Assembly: GCA_038373885.1 (NCBI GenBank)
Contig: JAWZYV010000080.1
Location: forward strand, 62,001 to 126,000
Length of the DNA: 64,000 nucleotides
Reading direction: 5' to 3'
DNA from: Cheiracanthium punctorium
Lineage: Eukaryota; Arthropoda; Arachnida; Araneae; Cheiracanthiidae
The notes beneath the pieces were generated by a model. It saw nothing but the letters and a program-made list of their open reading frames with translations, had not been told where the DNA came from and made no database searches. Positions 26,401 through 41,100 of the stretch are shown here, piece after piece (position 1 is the stretch's first letter; each line of letters begins with the position of its first letter). A program made the translations under genes and the position numbers.

Positions 26401-29087
26401 CATTAATTGGCAACCCAAAATAAATAAAAATGTAACGAAATGCTGAACTTACATGTTGTTCCAAATCGCCATTTTAATTCTAAATTATGATTGCCACATA
26501 AATACAAAAAATCGTCATCGTTACTGCATATGTTTAATGATCGCCACATTGGCGTGAGTCGGGGCTTTAAAGCAGGAATAGATCCAAGAAAGACAAACAC
26601 GGCACACTCATGGATTATGGTGCACATTCGAAACAATATTTAAAACGGAGAAGTATAGTTGTAATATACTTGGCGAAGATTGTAAAATAGTTTTAGTGGG
26701 CGATTTTAAAATAGATTTCGATTCCAAAGATGTGTTTTATGAAACAAGGAAGTAAAATGCGACATACTCATGAATAATGATACACTTTCCAACTTAATGG
26801 TATTAAGGACGAAAAATAGGGATGACGCATAAATTATGATACCCTTTTAATACATAGCCCTTTAGTGCGTATTTAAAATCTGAAAGCGTTTCAGATTTTC
26901 TTCCTTTTTTTTTCCCCGTTTTATAGCAGTAATAATTATTTCTACGAATTCGAATAACATTGAGTCACGCTTATATCTCATAGTTTAAGCATCTTCACCA
27001 GTGAATTACGATCGATCATCGTATTGTAACCTCTGAGGTCATAACGGCATGTTTTTTTCCTTTTTTCTCAAAAGAGTTAAATAATAATAAATATCATTTA
27101 ATAAAGAAAGAAAAATAAATAAGAATTACTTTTTTCTGATATTTAAATCTGACTCGACTGTTACACATTTTAACAATTAATTTCGTTAATAAAAAAGAGA
27201 AAATACGATGAAATCTTCTTTTAGGAAAATTTAATTAATTTGAAAGAAAGGGAAATTGAAATTTATGAATTTGATAAAGCACCTGTACTTATAATGTACC
27301 GCATCTCGTAGAAGTATCACAGGGGAGTTTTGGGTGTCCCCATTGTTTAACATAGGGTTTTCTCGATTTCTCGCGCAATATTGGTGATATCGCTTAGCTA
27401 ACTTCAGTTTTAGAAACTTATTTTTTGCACCAAATTTAGCGATATTTCCCCAAAAGGTCGCTAAGCTTGGCGATATTTGGCGCGATTTTATTAAGGTGTG
27501 CTTTTCTGCATAGGAATTACACAATGCCATTAGTATTACGTCATCAACACACGAACTAATAGATCAGGAATTACCGCGAAAATACTGGGCATTTCGTCAA
27601 AAGCTATCAAAGAGCAGCTTACCCATCTCTCAGTTCAGTTTAGTTCTGACTGAATGCTCATAGAGATCATCACTGCCATATCACATTGAGTGATATGGCA
27701 GTGATCTTGCTGTGAAGCTTTCGTTTGTTTCTCGAAGCTTATTTTTGAAAGATATTTGTGATCTCTTCACTGAGAGCAGCTGAAAGTTTTTTTTTCGAGA
27801 ACTTAAAGTGAAATTTAGCCCGTGGAAGGATTTTATTGTATACGAAATACAGAAATTGAGGAAGCTTCTGTGATCAGCGGACTATCTATATATATAAAAG
27901 AGAAGAGTTTGTTTGTTCGCTATACACGTCCAGACATTTCGACGGATCTGGACCAAATTTGGCATGCTGACTAAATAGGACAAGAGAAAGCTAATGCCGT
28001 AAAAATGAAATTAATCGGATTAATAGTTTTTGAGTTATTTTATGTTTTGTAAGGTTTTTGGCCATTTTTCTCGCATTTTACGTTATCGCGAGCTAAATTT
28101 CTGTCCGAATACTATATTTTTTATATCATCGGAATCTGCAGAGTTTTCTTTTTCAAATACAATTTGTTACAAAATCGTACTTACATTTGCCGATTTTTGG
28201 GAATTTTTTTAGGGAAATCCTGTTTCGAAGGAAATGTACGGCTTTTAAAAATATGCTATTTTCACACTGTCGCATCGAAAAACCTAACGGGCAAAAATTT
28301 TCCATCTTTCTACCGCTTATTAAACATTTATTTCTCCCTCCTTTAAATTTTGAACCGTGCAGAAATGTTAATTAGATTTTTGTATATTATTTTTTTTTTC
28401 TGAAAATATCGAGGTTAAAATTCTCTGTGGACTGCAAATTCCGTTAAATGAAAGTCGAAAACTTCCCCCTCTGGTTTTCAAGGTCGCTTCAACTGTGAGC
28501 GCGCTTCGCGGGAGGGGGGAATTTCTTCTGGAGTCCTGAAAGAGAGAGGGGGGAGTAAGGTGGAGATTAAGGTGACCATATGTCCTCGAAATTCGAGGAC
28601 AGTCCCCAAATATAGATCGTTTTTTCAATTTGTCATCAAAAATACTTTGACTTCTTGGGGACGCCATAAGTCCCCAAATTTAAAGATTTGTACTTTTACC
28701 CTGAAAGTTTCCGTTTAGTTTATTTATTTGAAAAAACTGAAGAAATAAAATAAAATAAAACTACTAAAAGTGCCTTCTGCTCAGAGAAACAACAAAATTC
28801 GATCTCTGAAAAATGATTGTTAGAACACAGACAGGTAGAAGAGGAGAAATCTAGCCACGTCCAGTTCCCGGAGCCTCTACGCCACCGGGTGCTTTGTTCT
28901 TTTTTTTTTTTTTTTTTTATTTATTTATTTATTTATTTTGCAGCGGGAAGACCCATGTCCTTTCTTTATTATTATTGCAGCGGGAAGTCCCATGTCCTTT
29001 TTTTTATCATTGCAGCGGGAGGATTCACATTCCAGCCTAGCCCAGTCCAATTCCTGGCAACCTCTGTATTTTATTAGGTGCCGTGTT

Positions 29088-29120
<33 letters not shown>

Positions 29121-32100
29121 GTTGCAGCGGGAAATCCCATGTCCTTTTTTTATCATTCCAGCAGGAGGATTCACATTCCTTCCCTTTACAATCTATATTT
29201 AAGGTAAATGGCATTTCTCATTCATTGCACGGGCAACGCGGGCCACGCTGCTAGTTATGCATAAAGTATCTTATTGCTTTAATTTATATGGACTGTGCAC
29301 TGAAGATTCTTCGCCGAATTTCTAAAACCAATAAAATTTGTGTTTAGATTGTCTAGTGGATCTTTTTATAAACACTGAACTTTAAGCGACTAACCCAAAA
29401 ATACGCGGAGTTTTCTGCAATTTTTTTTTCCCTCCATTTATAAAAGTTGGTTATTAGCGGGGTGTCGACCATTGTCAGGACGCAAAAATAATATCAATAG
29501 TAGCCTCACTGGCATAAAAAAAGTAGAGATGTAACGAATAGTGATTTGGCCGAATACCTAAGGTGACCATACGTCCTGTTTTGAACGGGACAGTCCCGTT
29601 TTTAGGTGGCTTGTCCCGTTGTCCCCAGGCAGAGCTTTGGGACACCGTAATGTCCCGTTTTTAGAAAATGTCCCCTGCAATGTCCCGTTTTTAGAAAGAG
29701 AGCAACCCACGGTAACGATTTCAATAAAGGCCGCTAAAAATCTTAAATTCACCAACGGCAGTGTCTGTAAAAGAAACCTGACCTCCCTCCCTCCCCTCTC
29801 GAGACGCAAAGAAAACGCCGGGGGGATGTATTGTTTTTGTGTTTCTATTAATGATCCTTTTTTTCAACTATTTCATTTTATTTAATTTGAATTTCTTCTT
29901 TTAAAGTCATGTTCCCCCCCCCCTCCTCCCCGATCTCCACTTTATTTTCCCTTTATCCCCCCCCTCCTCCCCGATCTCCACTTTATTTTCCCTTTTCACT
30001 CTGGTTTTCTAAGAATTTTTTTCCTTCCAAATGACAACTTCCTTTTTTCTGTGTGTCATTTTGTTTACATTTGCCTTGTGTCGGATGATGTTTTTGGGGT
30101 CGAAGAAGGGCCTACCCCTTGTACCACCCGAAACGTACGTCTTGCACTATTTTTTTTTATAGTATATGTGTGTTTCTGCAATTTTTTTTTTCATTTTATT
30201 TTGATATTAACATTAACACAAGCTTTTTTGCGTGTTTTCTTATCAACTAAAAGATACCAACACCTGCAAATTCAGTCCTAACACTATTACCTTAAAACAG
30301 AAAATGTCCTGTTTTGAAGAAAAAAATAAATGGTCACATTACGAATACCGAATATTTGGCCAATAGCTGAGGCCGAATACCGAATATTCGGCACATAGTT
30401 TAGGCTGAATATTAATTTTTTTTCATTTCATTTTATTGTAAATAAAATGTTGCTTTTCAAATTTGTAATTAAATACTAAATAAAGATTAATTAAAATACA
30501 TTTTACATTATTTGTAAGTACGTAAAAACACACAACAGTACTTATCCGTAAAAAATCTTGGTCATGAAAATATATCGTTTAAAGTTAAACACTAATAGCA
30601 GTATAATTATATTTTGAGATATTCATAATTTAATAAATAAGGTATAACTAGAGTTAATATAATACCCAAAATATTGTGCCGCGTGCCATTGGTTCGCCAC
30701 CCCTGACTTAAAATATTTTATAATATGAAATTCACATATTGAACTATAACTAAGCAGTATTATTTTTAAATGCATTTAAAAATACATGTTAAAAATATTT
30801 TTCTCTCTTTGTTCTGAATATGTAGCAATATTTGAACACAACTATTTGGTCGAATATCTGTTCAGTATTCAGCCAACTGAATATTCGGCAAAACAGCCGA
30901 ATAGGGCGAATACTGAATAGTGGCTGAATATTCCTTACATCGCTATAAAAAAAAAAAAGTCGTCAGTTTGGTAATCATTTTCTTAACTTTAGTTGCCAAA
31001 ATAGTAGCAATTTTGCACGATTTTGTAGTTAAGAAATAAAAATAAGTTATTTAGCTTCATTTAAGAAAGAATGAATAAAATGATAAATTAAAAAACTTCA
31101 TGCATTATATAGCAGAGCATATAGAACATTTTTTTATATACTACGATTAATAAAACGGATTAGAATGTTTGATGAACGACTAGTCACAACTTTAAAAAGA
31201 AAGAAGAATTGAGAAAAACCGAAATCTGATTTTCAAATTAGTCGCCCAAAACTTCAAAATAGTAAGAAAATGACATATTTTATCACAAAAGTCGCCTTTT
31301 TAATTGCTGGTGGGCACCAGGCATTAGCATTAATAATTCAAAACAGTTCGTGCAATTACTTCACTTTTTTAATGTTTTATGCAAGGCAAGCATAGCATAT
31401 TTGACTCTGGATAGTTAGGTGCACGGATAAAGACTGGAAGAGATTTCATACATTCTTGACAGATGGAAGTACCAAATATTTTTATTCTTATCAGACTAGC
31501 ATTGTTAATGTGTGGTCATCTTGTGACCGGCAACAGAGGTGGACATATTGAACTCAGTGACTACATATTACTATAATAATGACTACGCGTGACTGAATTG
31601 TGATCGTCACTGAAGGGTCACAGATGAGTCAGGGTCATGGGTGTCGGCAGAATATTTTCCAAAGATATCCACATATAAAGAGGGTGATTAGGGGATCTAT
31701 GCAAAAATGCTAATTTTGGCATCATATCCACCATTTGTTTCTGTGTCTCAAAATACTATGCAGCAAAAATACTTTTAAATTTGATGTAAATTTTGAAAAT
31801 TTTATATTAATTTAAAAAATTTATATTCATTTTTTAAACTCTATAATTTAATAATTAATAAAGAAAATTTACAACAGTGAAGATTAAAAATTTGTAATGC
31901 TATAGAAATTTTTACAGTAGAGTATTTGGTATTTATAGTAAAATTTACTTTCAATAAAATTTATAGTAAGAATGGAGACCCCCCCCCCTCCCCTTAGCTG
32001 GACCAATAGTAAGGACAGGACTTCAGACTCAATACTAACACCATGGAGTGTAGGTCGATCGAACATAGGAGCGAGCAAGCTTTCACGGCAATTTATAGAT

Positions 32101-35100
32101 AGGATAGTGGAAAACAAAGTTTAAACCATACTGAATATATGAATACTGTAAGAGATCTTTAGTCATCATAATAAAAATACGTAGCACAAGTAATCAAATT
32201 GGCAACATATTTCGTATGGTATTTAATGTACAGTAATACCTCGACTTACGCTACCCTGACTCATATGATTTTCAAATCTCGTTGATTTCTCTTTTGTGCA
32301 CTTCCAAAATAACTTCAGTTAGTGATTTTAATAATATATTTTATTATACATATGTATGATCTAACACAGGTATGGTCAACCTTTGAAAAGTTGTGGGCCA
32401 AACTTCAAAATGTTAGCCAAGTCATGGGCTATATAATTGGGATTTATATAGGATTTTGAATGATTTATATGGGTTTCATTAGAGGTTTTAATATGTTCTG
32501 CAGGCCAGAGGTGACCCATATGTGATCTAACATTTTAATCTAAATTACTGTTTTCTTTAGTCTCCAGGCCTGATTAAAAAGAGTTTGTACATATATGTTT
32601 ACATGCAAAACTACATCTTGATTTATGCAGTTATTGCTCAGTCCCAGTAAGTTCAGGGTATTACTGTATGTTTTGGGAATCTGTAACAAATATAATTAAA
32701 AAAGGTCAAATGTCAGAATTTTGGAATTGATATCTAAAAATTTTATAAAGAAATGTATTGACCAGTTATTTAGCTATGAAAAAAATTATACTTTATGTGT
32801 TCTTGTTTTAAGAAATATAAGTTAGTTCACGTAAAACAAAAATTAACTTATAGTTCATAACTCTAAAAAATTAAAGCATTATGTATTACAGATAAATATA
32901 ATTACAGTGTTTAATAATAAAAATTAAAACAATTTTTAGTAATTTGGAATGGTAAAAATTTTTCCTAGATCACTTTCAATCAGAAATAAAAATTATTTTG
33001 TGCAAATTGCTAAAAAAAGACAAGCGACAGTATTTACAAATGATACAGAGCAACATAATCAATAAACAAGCTATCTTTTGGCTAAGAAAAATAAAATCTG
33101 ATTTACTAGCTAAAGTTTAAAATTTTATTGCCATGATTAAAAGATGTTTTAAAGAAAAATTAATTTAGAGTAAAATAAATCAGTTTAAAGTATTTTTGTA
33201 TAGAACACAACACATAAAAACATATAGTGATATGATTGATAGTTACCTAATTCTCGATAGTTCAGAATTGTGAAATTTACTACTTTCAATAAAATAATTG
33301 AAATACGATTAAAGCTAATACAGTACACAAATAAGACATAGTTGCAGTAAAATGAATTTTTGATGGAGGGCTTTCGTCGGGGATATGTAGTATACCGATA
33401 GAAAAGTTGATCACACAATAAGTTGTCAGATTAAATTAAATCAAGCTAAGAATGTTAAGCATTCATAAGTAAAGAAGTTTTTTAGCTGGGTTTTGAAATT
33501 TTTTAAATTTTCTATCTCTTTTTAATGAAAATAGGGAATTTATTGAGGGGAGGGGAATCAGGACTAACTCATACAAACGAAACAAGCTCATCTGAGAGGG
33601 TGGCGGGAGAGTTAAAAAGAAAATGATTAAGCTTTATATTTCTTATTAACAGTAAAAAAAAAAATGAAATTTCTGAGTGATACATGGTAACAATTACAAA
33701 ATAAATAAATAGCATTGCAAGACTCGTTTTTAAATATTTAAAATATTAAGTTTTGTGATTAATTTAGGCAATAGCCTGGTGAATAAGCCTGGATTTTGAT
33801 GACACAAAAAAATCTCTTAAAATGCTCTAAAATATATCAATAATGGCATTTATGTATTTGGCCTTAAAATAAAAAAGTGTCCACATAATTAAACAAAAAT
33901 TTCAATCTAAACAAGTAATTCCTTACTACAAATACATTTTGTTGAATTAAAACATTATTTATTTTAAAAAAACCGAGATGTAATATATTAATATCTGAAA
34001 TAAATATACTAAAATAATCTTACTATATAGTTACTCTGATCCTTGATTCACTGATCCTGTAACAACTTCGGGTAACCACTCCAAGATAAAACTTTTACCA
34101 CCATTACTCCATAAAGATAAGCACAAAAGAGTAATAAAATCTACACCGTTTGCACAATCCACTTGAGATTTTTCATAATTCCGCATGAAAATATAGAAAA
34201 CAATCTGCACTACTTTTAAAATCTAAAAATCCACCAGTTCCCAAATTTTTAAGCCATTTTTTACTATTTTTAGCTCTATTTTATTTCCGAGAGTAAAAAA
34301 GTTCATCCTTTGTGTGACAAAATTAGCTGTTGCAATTGACACTGGCACCATATTGAAGCCACAGTCATCAGGATTTTAAGGGAAAACCACAATTTCAAAT
34401 TGTTTAAAATAAGTTTTTTCCAGATTACATAGTTTAATTTTTTTTTTTTTCATAAATAAAATGATTTCCTCTACATGGAGCATTGATATAAAAGAGATTG
34501 TTCTCACAAAACAAAATCATTCAAATGTGAAAAGTTTCTGCACGTTTCCAGAAGAGAATGAAATTTGATCTCACTATCTAATAAAAATTGAATACTATGA
34601 AGTTATTTATTTTAAATGAACTAAGATTACATATACTGAGTGTAAACATGCTTTTGTCAAATGTTTTTCTAGCACCCGTTGTAATTGTCTCCACAACAGG
34701 CTGTATCTTCTAGTAAAAAGATGGAGAAAAATATATTTTCACGACTGTATATTAACATCTAACTAAAACAGGTTTCATTTAAAAAATTACCTAAAACTAA
34801 AACATCATAAAATGCAAAATAATGGCATGAAATCAAAAAATCTTAAGAAAAGCCCTAAAAGAGTAAAAAAGCTAAAAAATGGAAATGTCTTCAAAATCTG
34901 GGCTATACTAATAACATACATCAATTTTGCTATCAGTGCTCCCGAACAGAGTGCAAAAGGCTCACTGCAATATAAATATACAGTAAATTTCTTACCCTAT
35001 CAGCCTGAATATAATGTGATACTTTTTGGCTTTCCCGTTAAAAACCTGACGCACTAAATTCGAAGTCTAAATATAGGATTTTTCTAATTATCTTGATGAA

Positions 35101-38100
35101 AAATTTCATGGTCGCATTATATTCGGACTAATACAGTATGTTTTTGGTTTTTTTTTTTTGTCTGTGTGTGTATGATGGGGGGAAGGGGGGGGTTGTAAAA
35201 TGGTTAAACATGATTGTCAATTTTTCTTATGTAAAAAAGAAAAATCAATTTATTTGATTGAAATCAAAATTTTTCTTGATTTTAATGATTTCTTGAATAC
35301 ATATTTTAACTAATTCTGGTGAAATGTCACTTGTAACGAAAAACACTACAGTCAACTCCAGATATAGTGAACTTTCAGCTGTAGTGAATACATTTTAGTT
35401 CCGATCCACATACATTAGAAATGTATATAGCATTTTTCGGTTTTAGTGAAACCTGACTTCGGTTATAGTGAACTTAAAAGTTTTTGGACAGTAGAGGTAA
35501 TGTTTTTCAATTAATACGAAGAATGTCTTTTTTGTATTTGAGTAGCGAAAAAGATTATCAAGCACCTGTTCCAAAATACAGGTGAATTGACAGTGTCTAG
35601 GCTAACTTACTTATATTAAACAAGGGGAGGGGCGGGAAGGGGCATAATTTTTTCAATGCTGTAATGGATCCTATCCTTTAAAAGCATTCATTAACAAAAG
35701 CAGGATACTTTTGAAAGTGAACCAAAAGTGGAAATTTCTTGACTTTGGATGATTTCATTTTCCATTCTCAATGCATAGCACAGGTTTAAAGTGATACCAC
35801 ATTTGCCATCTGAATGGAATGTACATTATTTTCATAAACAAAATTTATTATGTTTATTTTACTTAACATATAGTTCTATAACAATGAGATCAATTATGTT
35901 TGATTTACTCAATAAACCTTCAGTATTTGTATAAAATTCTATTTTCTAGTTTTACATTGTTTTACTGTTATCAGACATCAGAACATTGTTTTTACTATGT
36001 CAACTTCGGATATAATGAATGAAATTTGCTGGTCCCTAGAGGTTCACTATAACCAAAGTTGAATGCATTTATTTTGTTGTTATAGAAAAAACTATTTTTT
36101 TTTAAATTATGAATGAATATTAATATAGAATAGTTGAGTAATATGGAATAGGGGATGTAAATCATTGAAAAACTAATAATACTTCACAAAAATTATTTTT
36201 AACTATAAAATAATATTTTTAAGATTATGGGCGCATTCCAGAATTCACCAGTTGTGCACTGGTAACACCAGTGCATGACCAGAGCATTCGAAAAGGTGGA
36301 GCTCTGGAAATAACCGCGTTTGAAAATGTTTCGGTCATGTAGTGGTTGTCTGCTCAACATGACCAGAGCGCAACCAGAATGACCCTGCTAGCGAGGTGGG
36401 TTATCCCTGTTATAGCAAAGTGTTGCCAATGTTTATTTTTGTTTTCATGGCTTGGAATCGGATGTGGCGAGGATGACCAAAACCGGTTGACAACCATGAC
36501 GTCACTTAACCGAAGAATGACAGCAACCGGTAGCACCAGTGCATAACCGACTAGTGAATTTTCGAACGGGCCCTATGTTTAAGTCATTTCTGCTTCAAGT
36601 CTATTTATAAAAGACACAAATATAATCTTCTTTTTCTACTCTGGTACAATCAAGGTAAGCCCAAAGAGAACAATTGAAGAACTGAATCCAAATTTCTCCT
36701 CATTCATCTTCAGAGAATTTTCCACTACAGAAGATACATTCAGCATTTTTGTTTTCCAGTTCTTTAGTTGATGGCATGAAATCCATTACAATATTACCTA
36801 GTATTCCATAATAGTCAAAATGCCATCTAGGAAAATGAACTTTTAAGCTGATGGGCAAAACACCGTCAGCTGAAAAGCAAGCACAATACAACAAACTACA
36901 ATTCTTTTACTGCACATTATGTGTAACATCAATATTGAAGTCATGTATATATTTGTAGGTTAAACTGTTTGAAAACCTATCTGCAAAAACTCTTGAAAAT
37001 CACAAAACACGCTTTGTTCTGTAGAGAGAGGTACGACAACAATGAGCGATCAACTCTCACTGACTGTACCATGGGAATTTCTTGATTACATATAATTCAT
37101 GTTAATCCCAGGTGACAACAGCACCTAACACAGCTGAAACCATGATATTCCATGTATCCCAACTACTCCATAATATCCTCCTTACCTTTAAAATGTGTGA
37201 TAATTTTATTAAGGAAAAAAGGATCAATATAATGAAAATTATATATTTTGACTACAAGTTGGGATATTAGAGAATTTTACACTCAGCAGTTCATCTGTTC
37301 CATTACATACACTTCCACATTTTAAAACTTCCTTTACTTCTAATCTGTTAATGTAATTTTGAATAGACTACATCAAATGTTGAAAGAATTCTCTTCACCG
37401 ACTATAATGATGAAATATGACAGTTAATATTAATTATGTAATCTAGATCACACTGGCAGTTGATTATTTAGTCTATTTTAATTGGATTGTTTTTTCACCA
37501 CTGTGAGAAAGATTCCTCAATGTGAGCTTTTATTCATAAATACATATGAACAAATTCAATTATCCCTTTATTAAAAGAAAAAAAAAGCATTAATTTATAC
37601 TTGATGTCTAAGAACTTCAGAATTAAAAAATAATGCAAGAGTTTCCCAAACTGAATTCAAGTGACACTTAAAATGTTATTATAGGCTAGGCTAAAATATG
37701 TATGAACCACAACAGTTGCGCAATTTTCCGTTTCTCCCCCTATCTCACCCTTTTGATCTTCTGTCTAGCGATTTATTATGCAACAAAAACTTTCTCCACA
37801 TAACTGTAGTTCTGTAGGAAGAAAGAAAGAAAAGCATAAACAGACCACATGGCCTTTCTCTTTGTTTACATTTAACTGCCGGAGGAGCACATGCAGAAAT
37901 AATGAATCATCAGCACTTGAAATGTAATGCACGTGTGTGTGTGTGAAGAGGATAATATATAATAGCATAGAATATTTTTACATAACGAGAAACCGAAAAT
38001 TACCTCGCAAGATCTGAAATTAATGTAATACTGAGATATAAAATATACAAATGATGCACCGCATGCCCCCCCCCTCCCCCTTCGTAAGCGACCAGTGAAA

Positions 38101-41100
38101 TTCCTCCCTTTCGGATTGAGCTTGTTTATTTTATAATAGATATATATTTAGTTAAAAACGGTCTTTTAAAGAAATTAAAAACAACAACAACAACTGCCCT
38201 TTAAAAAAAAAAATGTTTGTTTGTTGAAAAACTTCCGGATTTGGGGTCCCTTTAAACATTTTGCAAAAGCAATCATTTGTCATTGACCAAGAGTTACTGA
38301 CAATTAGAAGGCTTCAGGACAAAATTTCTGAAGAAAAATTAAAATCTCTTAAACAAATTACAATCACTGCAATGTGTGAAAAAATGAAAAATAAATAAAA
38401 ATTTAGAGAGAATTTATTCTTTTAATTTTTTATTAGTAATTGTATTTAATATTAAAAATAGTGTTTTAGTTCAGCAGTATAAATATTTTCTTTCATCTGT
38501 CCTTTAGTAAATTCTCTAAATTTAATTGTATTATTTATTGTATTTATATTGACAATTAACTGTGTTTTTATTCAATAGCATATGCATTTTCTTTCATCAT
38601 TTCCTATTTGTTTACAGTAAATTGACTATAATTTAAAGGGAAATTCTAAATGTAAAAATGTAACAAAAAAAATGACCTATAATCCGCAAAATATTTAAAA
38701 AAATTTTACCTACTAATGAAATGTGATATTTAGTATATATTTACTTTTTAAAATATGATAACTGCATTAAAAGTTTCTAAATAAATTCAATCCATTGTAA
38801 AAAGCATAAATGTTTCACAATATTTAGCTAAAAAGAATTTTAATGGATATTCTCTCAGATCTGTTGCTACAGAATTTAATTCTATCCTGAAGGAAATTTT
38901 CTCAAGACAATGAAATTCAGTTCATATGTGTTTTTCAAGGCTCTTTTTTTTTTTTTTTTTTTTATGATAATAAAATTAATTATCTGTGTTACTTTTAAAA
39001 TTTAGACATGTTAAGTACTTTTACATCCATTTGGATTTTCATTTTAGTAAAAAAATATCCCCGAGAAAAAAAAAATCTTGCAGTTTATAATTAAATAATT
39101 TATATCTTCTTACTTGATGCCAGATGCTTGTGCTTTTTCACTTTTGGAAAGTATCGATAATGTGTGCAAGACCTTAAAAAAAAAAAGAAATTATTTATTA
39201 GAATCACACTTCATAAAACATTCATTTACATAAATGAAAATATGTATGTATGTGTGCATGTACAGGGTGTCCGTAAAAAGACTGGCGGTTTTCAAAAATT
39301 CATAACAGGAAAATGGTTAAAGAAATAATTCTTGCGTCTGAGCATATATTTTTCCTCCCAGATTTTTCAGGTTTTTAGTTTTAAAAAAATTCCAACCGAT
39401 GGTGCTGCAGACTGTGAACCTGCAAAACAAAGGAAAACAATTGATAATCAATGCACAATTGCTTGAAATCTTTTAATGAATGAAAATCACAGTACAATAT
39501 TTTCGAAATGTGTACCATCAGCAGCAATCAAATGTCGTAATCGGAGGATGAAATTAGCAGACATTTTCTGTAAAGTGGTCAATGAAACAGCTGCACATTC
39601 GTCCAACTTCTTCAAGTGTTTGGGGATTTTCCCGGTAAACTGCATCTTTCAAGTGACCCCAAAGGAAGAAATTGCACGAATTCAAGTCTGGTGAATGTGA
39701 ATATGGTGGCCAGTCAATTCCCTTGCCTGTGAAGCATGAGTAATTTAAAGCAATTACCCAGTTATCAAAATACTCCTCAAAGAAATGGAAAACATTGTCA
39801 GTCCGGTGAGGACTTGCACAAACCAGGATGTCGCGGATGAATCGACCGCAGTGTTTTCAATGACCACAAACTCGCACAATATTTCAATATATCGTTTGGA
39901 AGTCACTGTATCACGGAGAAAAAAGGTCCATTTACACCTCTACTGGAAACAGCTGCCCATACAGTCACTTTTGGAGAATAGAGTGATTTTGGAACACACA
40001 CAAGAGGGTTCTCAGTTCCCCAAATTTGCCAATTTTGCTTATTGACGAAGCCATCGAGATGGAAATGTGCTTCATCTGAAACACAGGTACAGTTCACATC
40101 AATATTGCCATGATCAATCATATCCAGCAAATCATTCGCAAACTGCTTTCTTTTCTGTATGGATGAGGTCCGAAGTGCTTTCTGTGTTTGAATTTTGTAC
40201 AGAAGCAAGTTCAAGCACTTCCACATTATTGTATGCACCGATGTTTTGCCCACATGACATACAGCTGCAGATCTCCAGATTGATTTTCTAGGAGAGCGGG
40301 CAATTATTTCCTCAACGATCTGTCCATTTGCTTCTGTAATAACCGACGGGTGTCGTCCTACACTGTTGATTTTCTTTTCCGCTACACCACCAGCTCAATG
40401 AAATTTGTTGTACAATGCTTTGATTGTATTCGGCTGCAGACCTTTAGTGACTTGGACTGAAAGCTTTTTCTTGTTGCTGTCACACTCTGCCCTAATCGGT
40501 GAAATTCCAAAACTAGGAAAAATCTGTTCTTCCAACGAATATGTCATTTTTAACAGTTTCTGATTCTGCTAATCAGCTCTCTACTGATCATCCACTCATC
40601 ACAAACACTCTTTTTAAAGTGAAAACATCAATGCCTTCTGCAGCTGCGTCTTTTGATGATTTGCATAAATCAAACTGGAACAAACTGTAAAAGAGACTTG
40701 CAGTGCCATCTGTCGGAAATTTTTGTAACTAAAAACCTGAAAATCTGGGAGGAAAAATTTATGTTCAGACACAAGAATTTTCTGCGAGAATTATATCTTT
40801 AACAGTTTAACTCTTATGAATTTTTGAAAACTGTCAGTCTTTTTAGGGACATCTGGTATATTCAACATTTCCTCTAAACTACTTAACTGTTTAAACAGAA
40901 ATTTAGGACTGATATGCAGGCAAACAAAGAAAAACATAGGCTACTTTAAGAATCTACAAGTCTACTGATTTTTTTTTAATTTTTCAACACTAAAAAAATA
41001 ATTTTGATAGTTTAAAAAAAATTAATATGAGATTTCTTTTACTGTCAATGTTTTGACATCAAAGTTTGAATTGCATCAGATTCATAAGCTCTGTTGCAAA

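Larger units (their letters stand above)
27159..29419 (+). mobile_element. diverged solo LTR split by a Helitron
   Basis: After removing the Helitron (27885-29254) the remaining 891 bp runs from TGTTACACATTTT to TTCTGCA. It parallels the 903-bp LTR at 56484-57386: both share CTCGA..TCTCG..AATATTGGT, AAATTT(A/G)GCGATATTTC, GCGGACT, AATAAA(A/G)TTTGTGTTT-like and a final ..GAGT.TTCT segment. An AATAAA lies at 29330. The start is fixed only by length and TG, and no target duplication survives. Confidence 0.6.
13331..39113. other. 25.8 kb Vav intron 3, transposon-rich
   Basis: This intron separates the CH-domain exons from the acidic/DH exons. It contains the GC-rich pocket (14930-15190) and most of the mobile elements listed below. 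Stretches in which nothing was recognised are 13340-14380, 14560-14900, 15320-16550, 24150-25300, 30950-32220, 32670-34980 and 36900-39110. Poly-T/poly-G runs occur at 14397-14438 and 14527-14540. Confidence 0.7.

Noticed and set aside
28817..29207. open frames with hydrophobic stretches
   Set aside because: They are translations of poly-T and ATTT tracts inside the Helitron.
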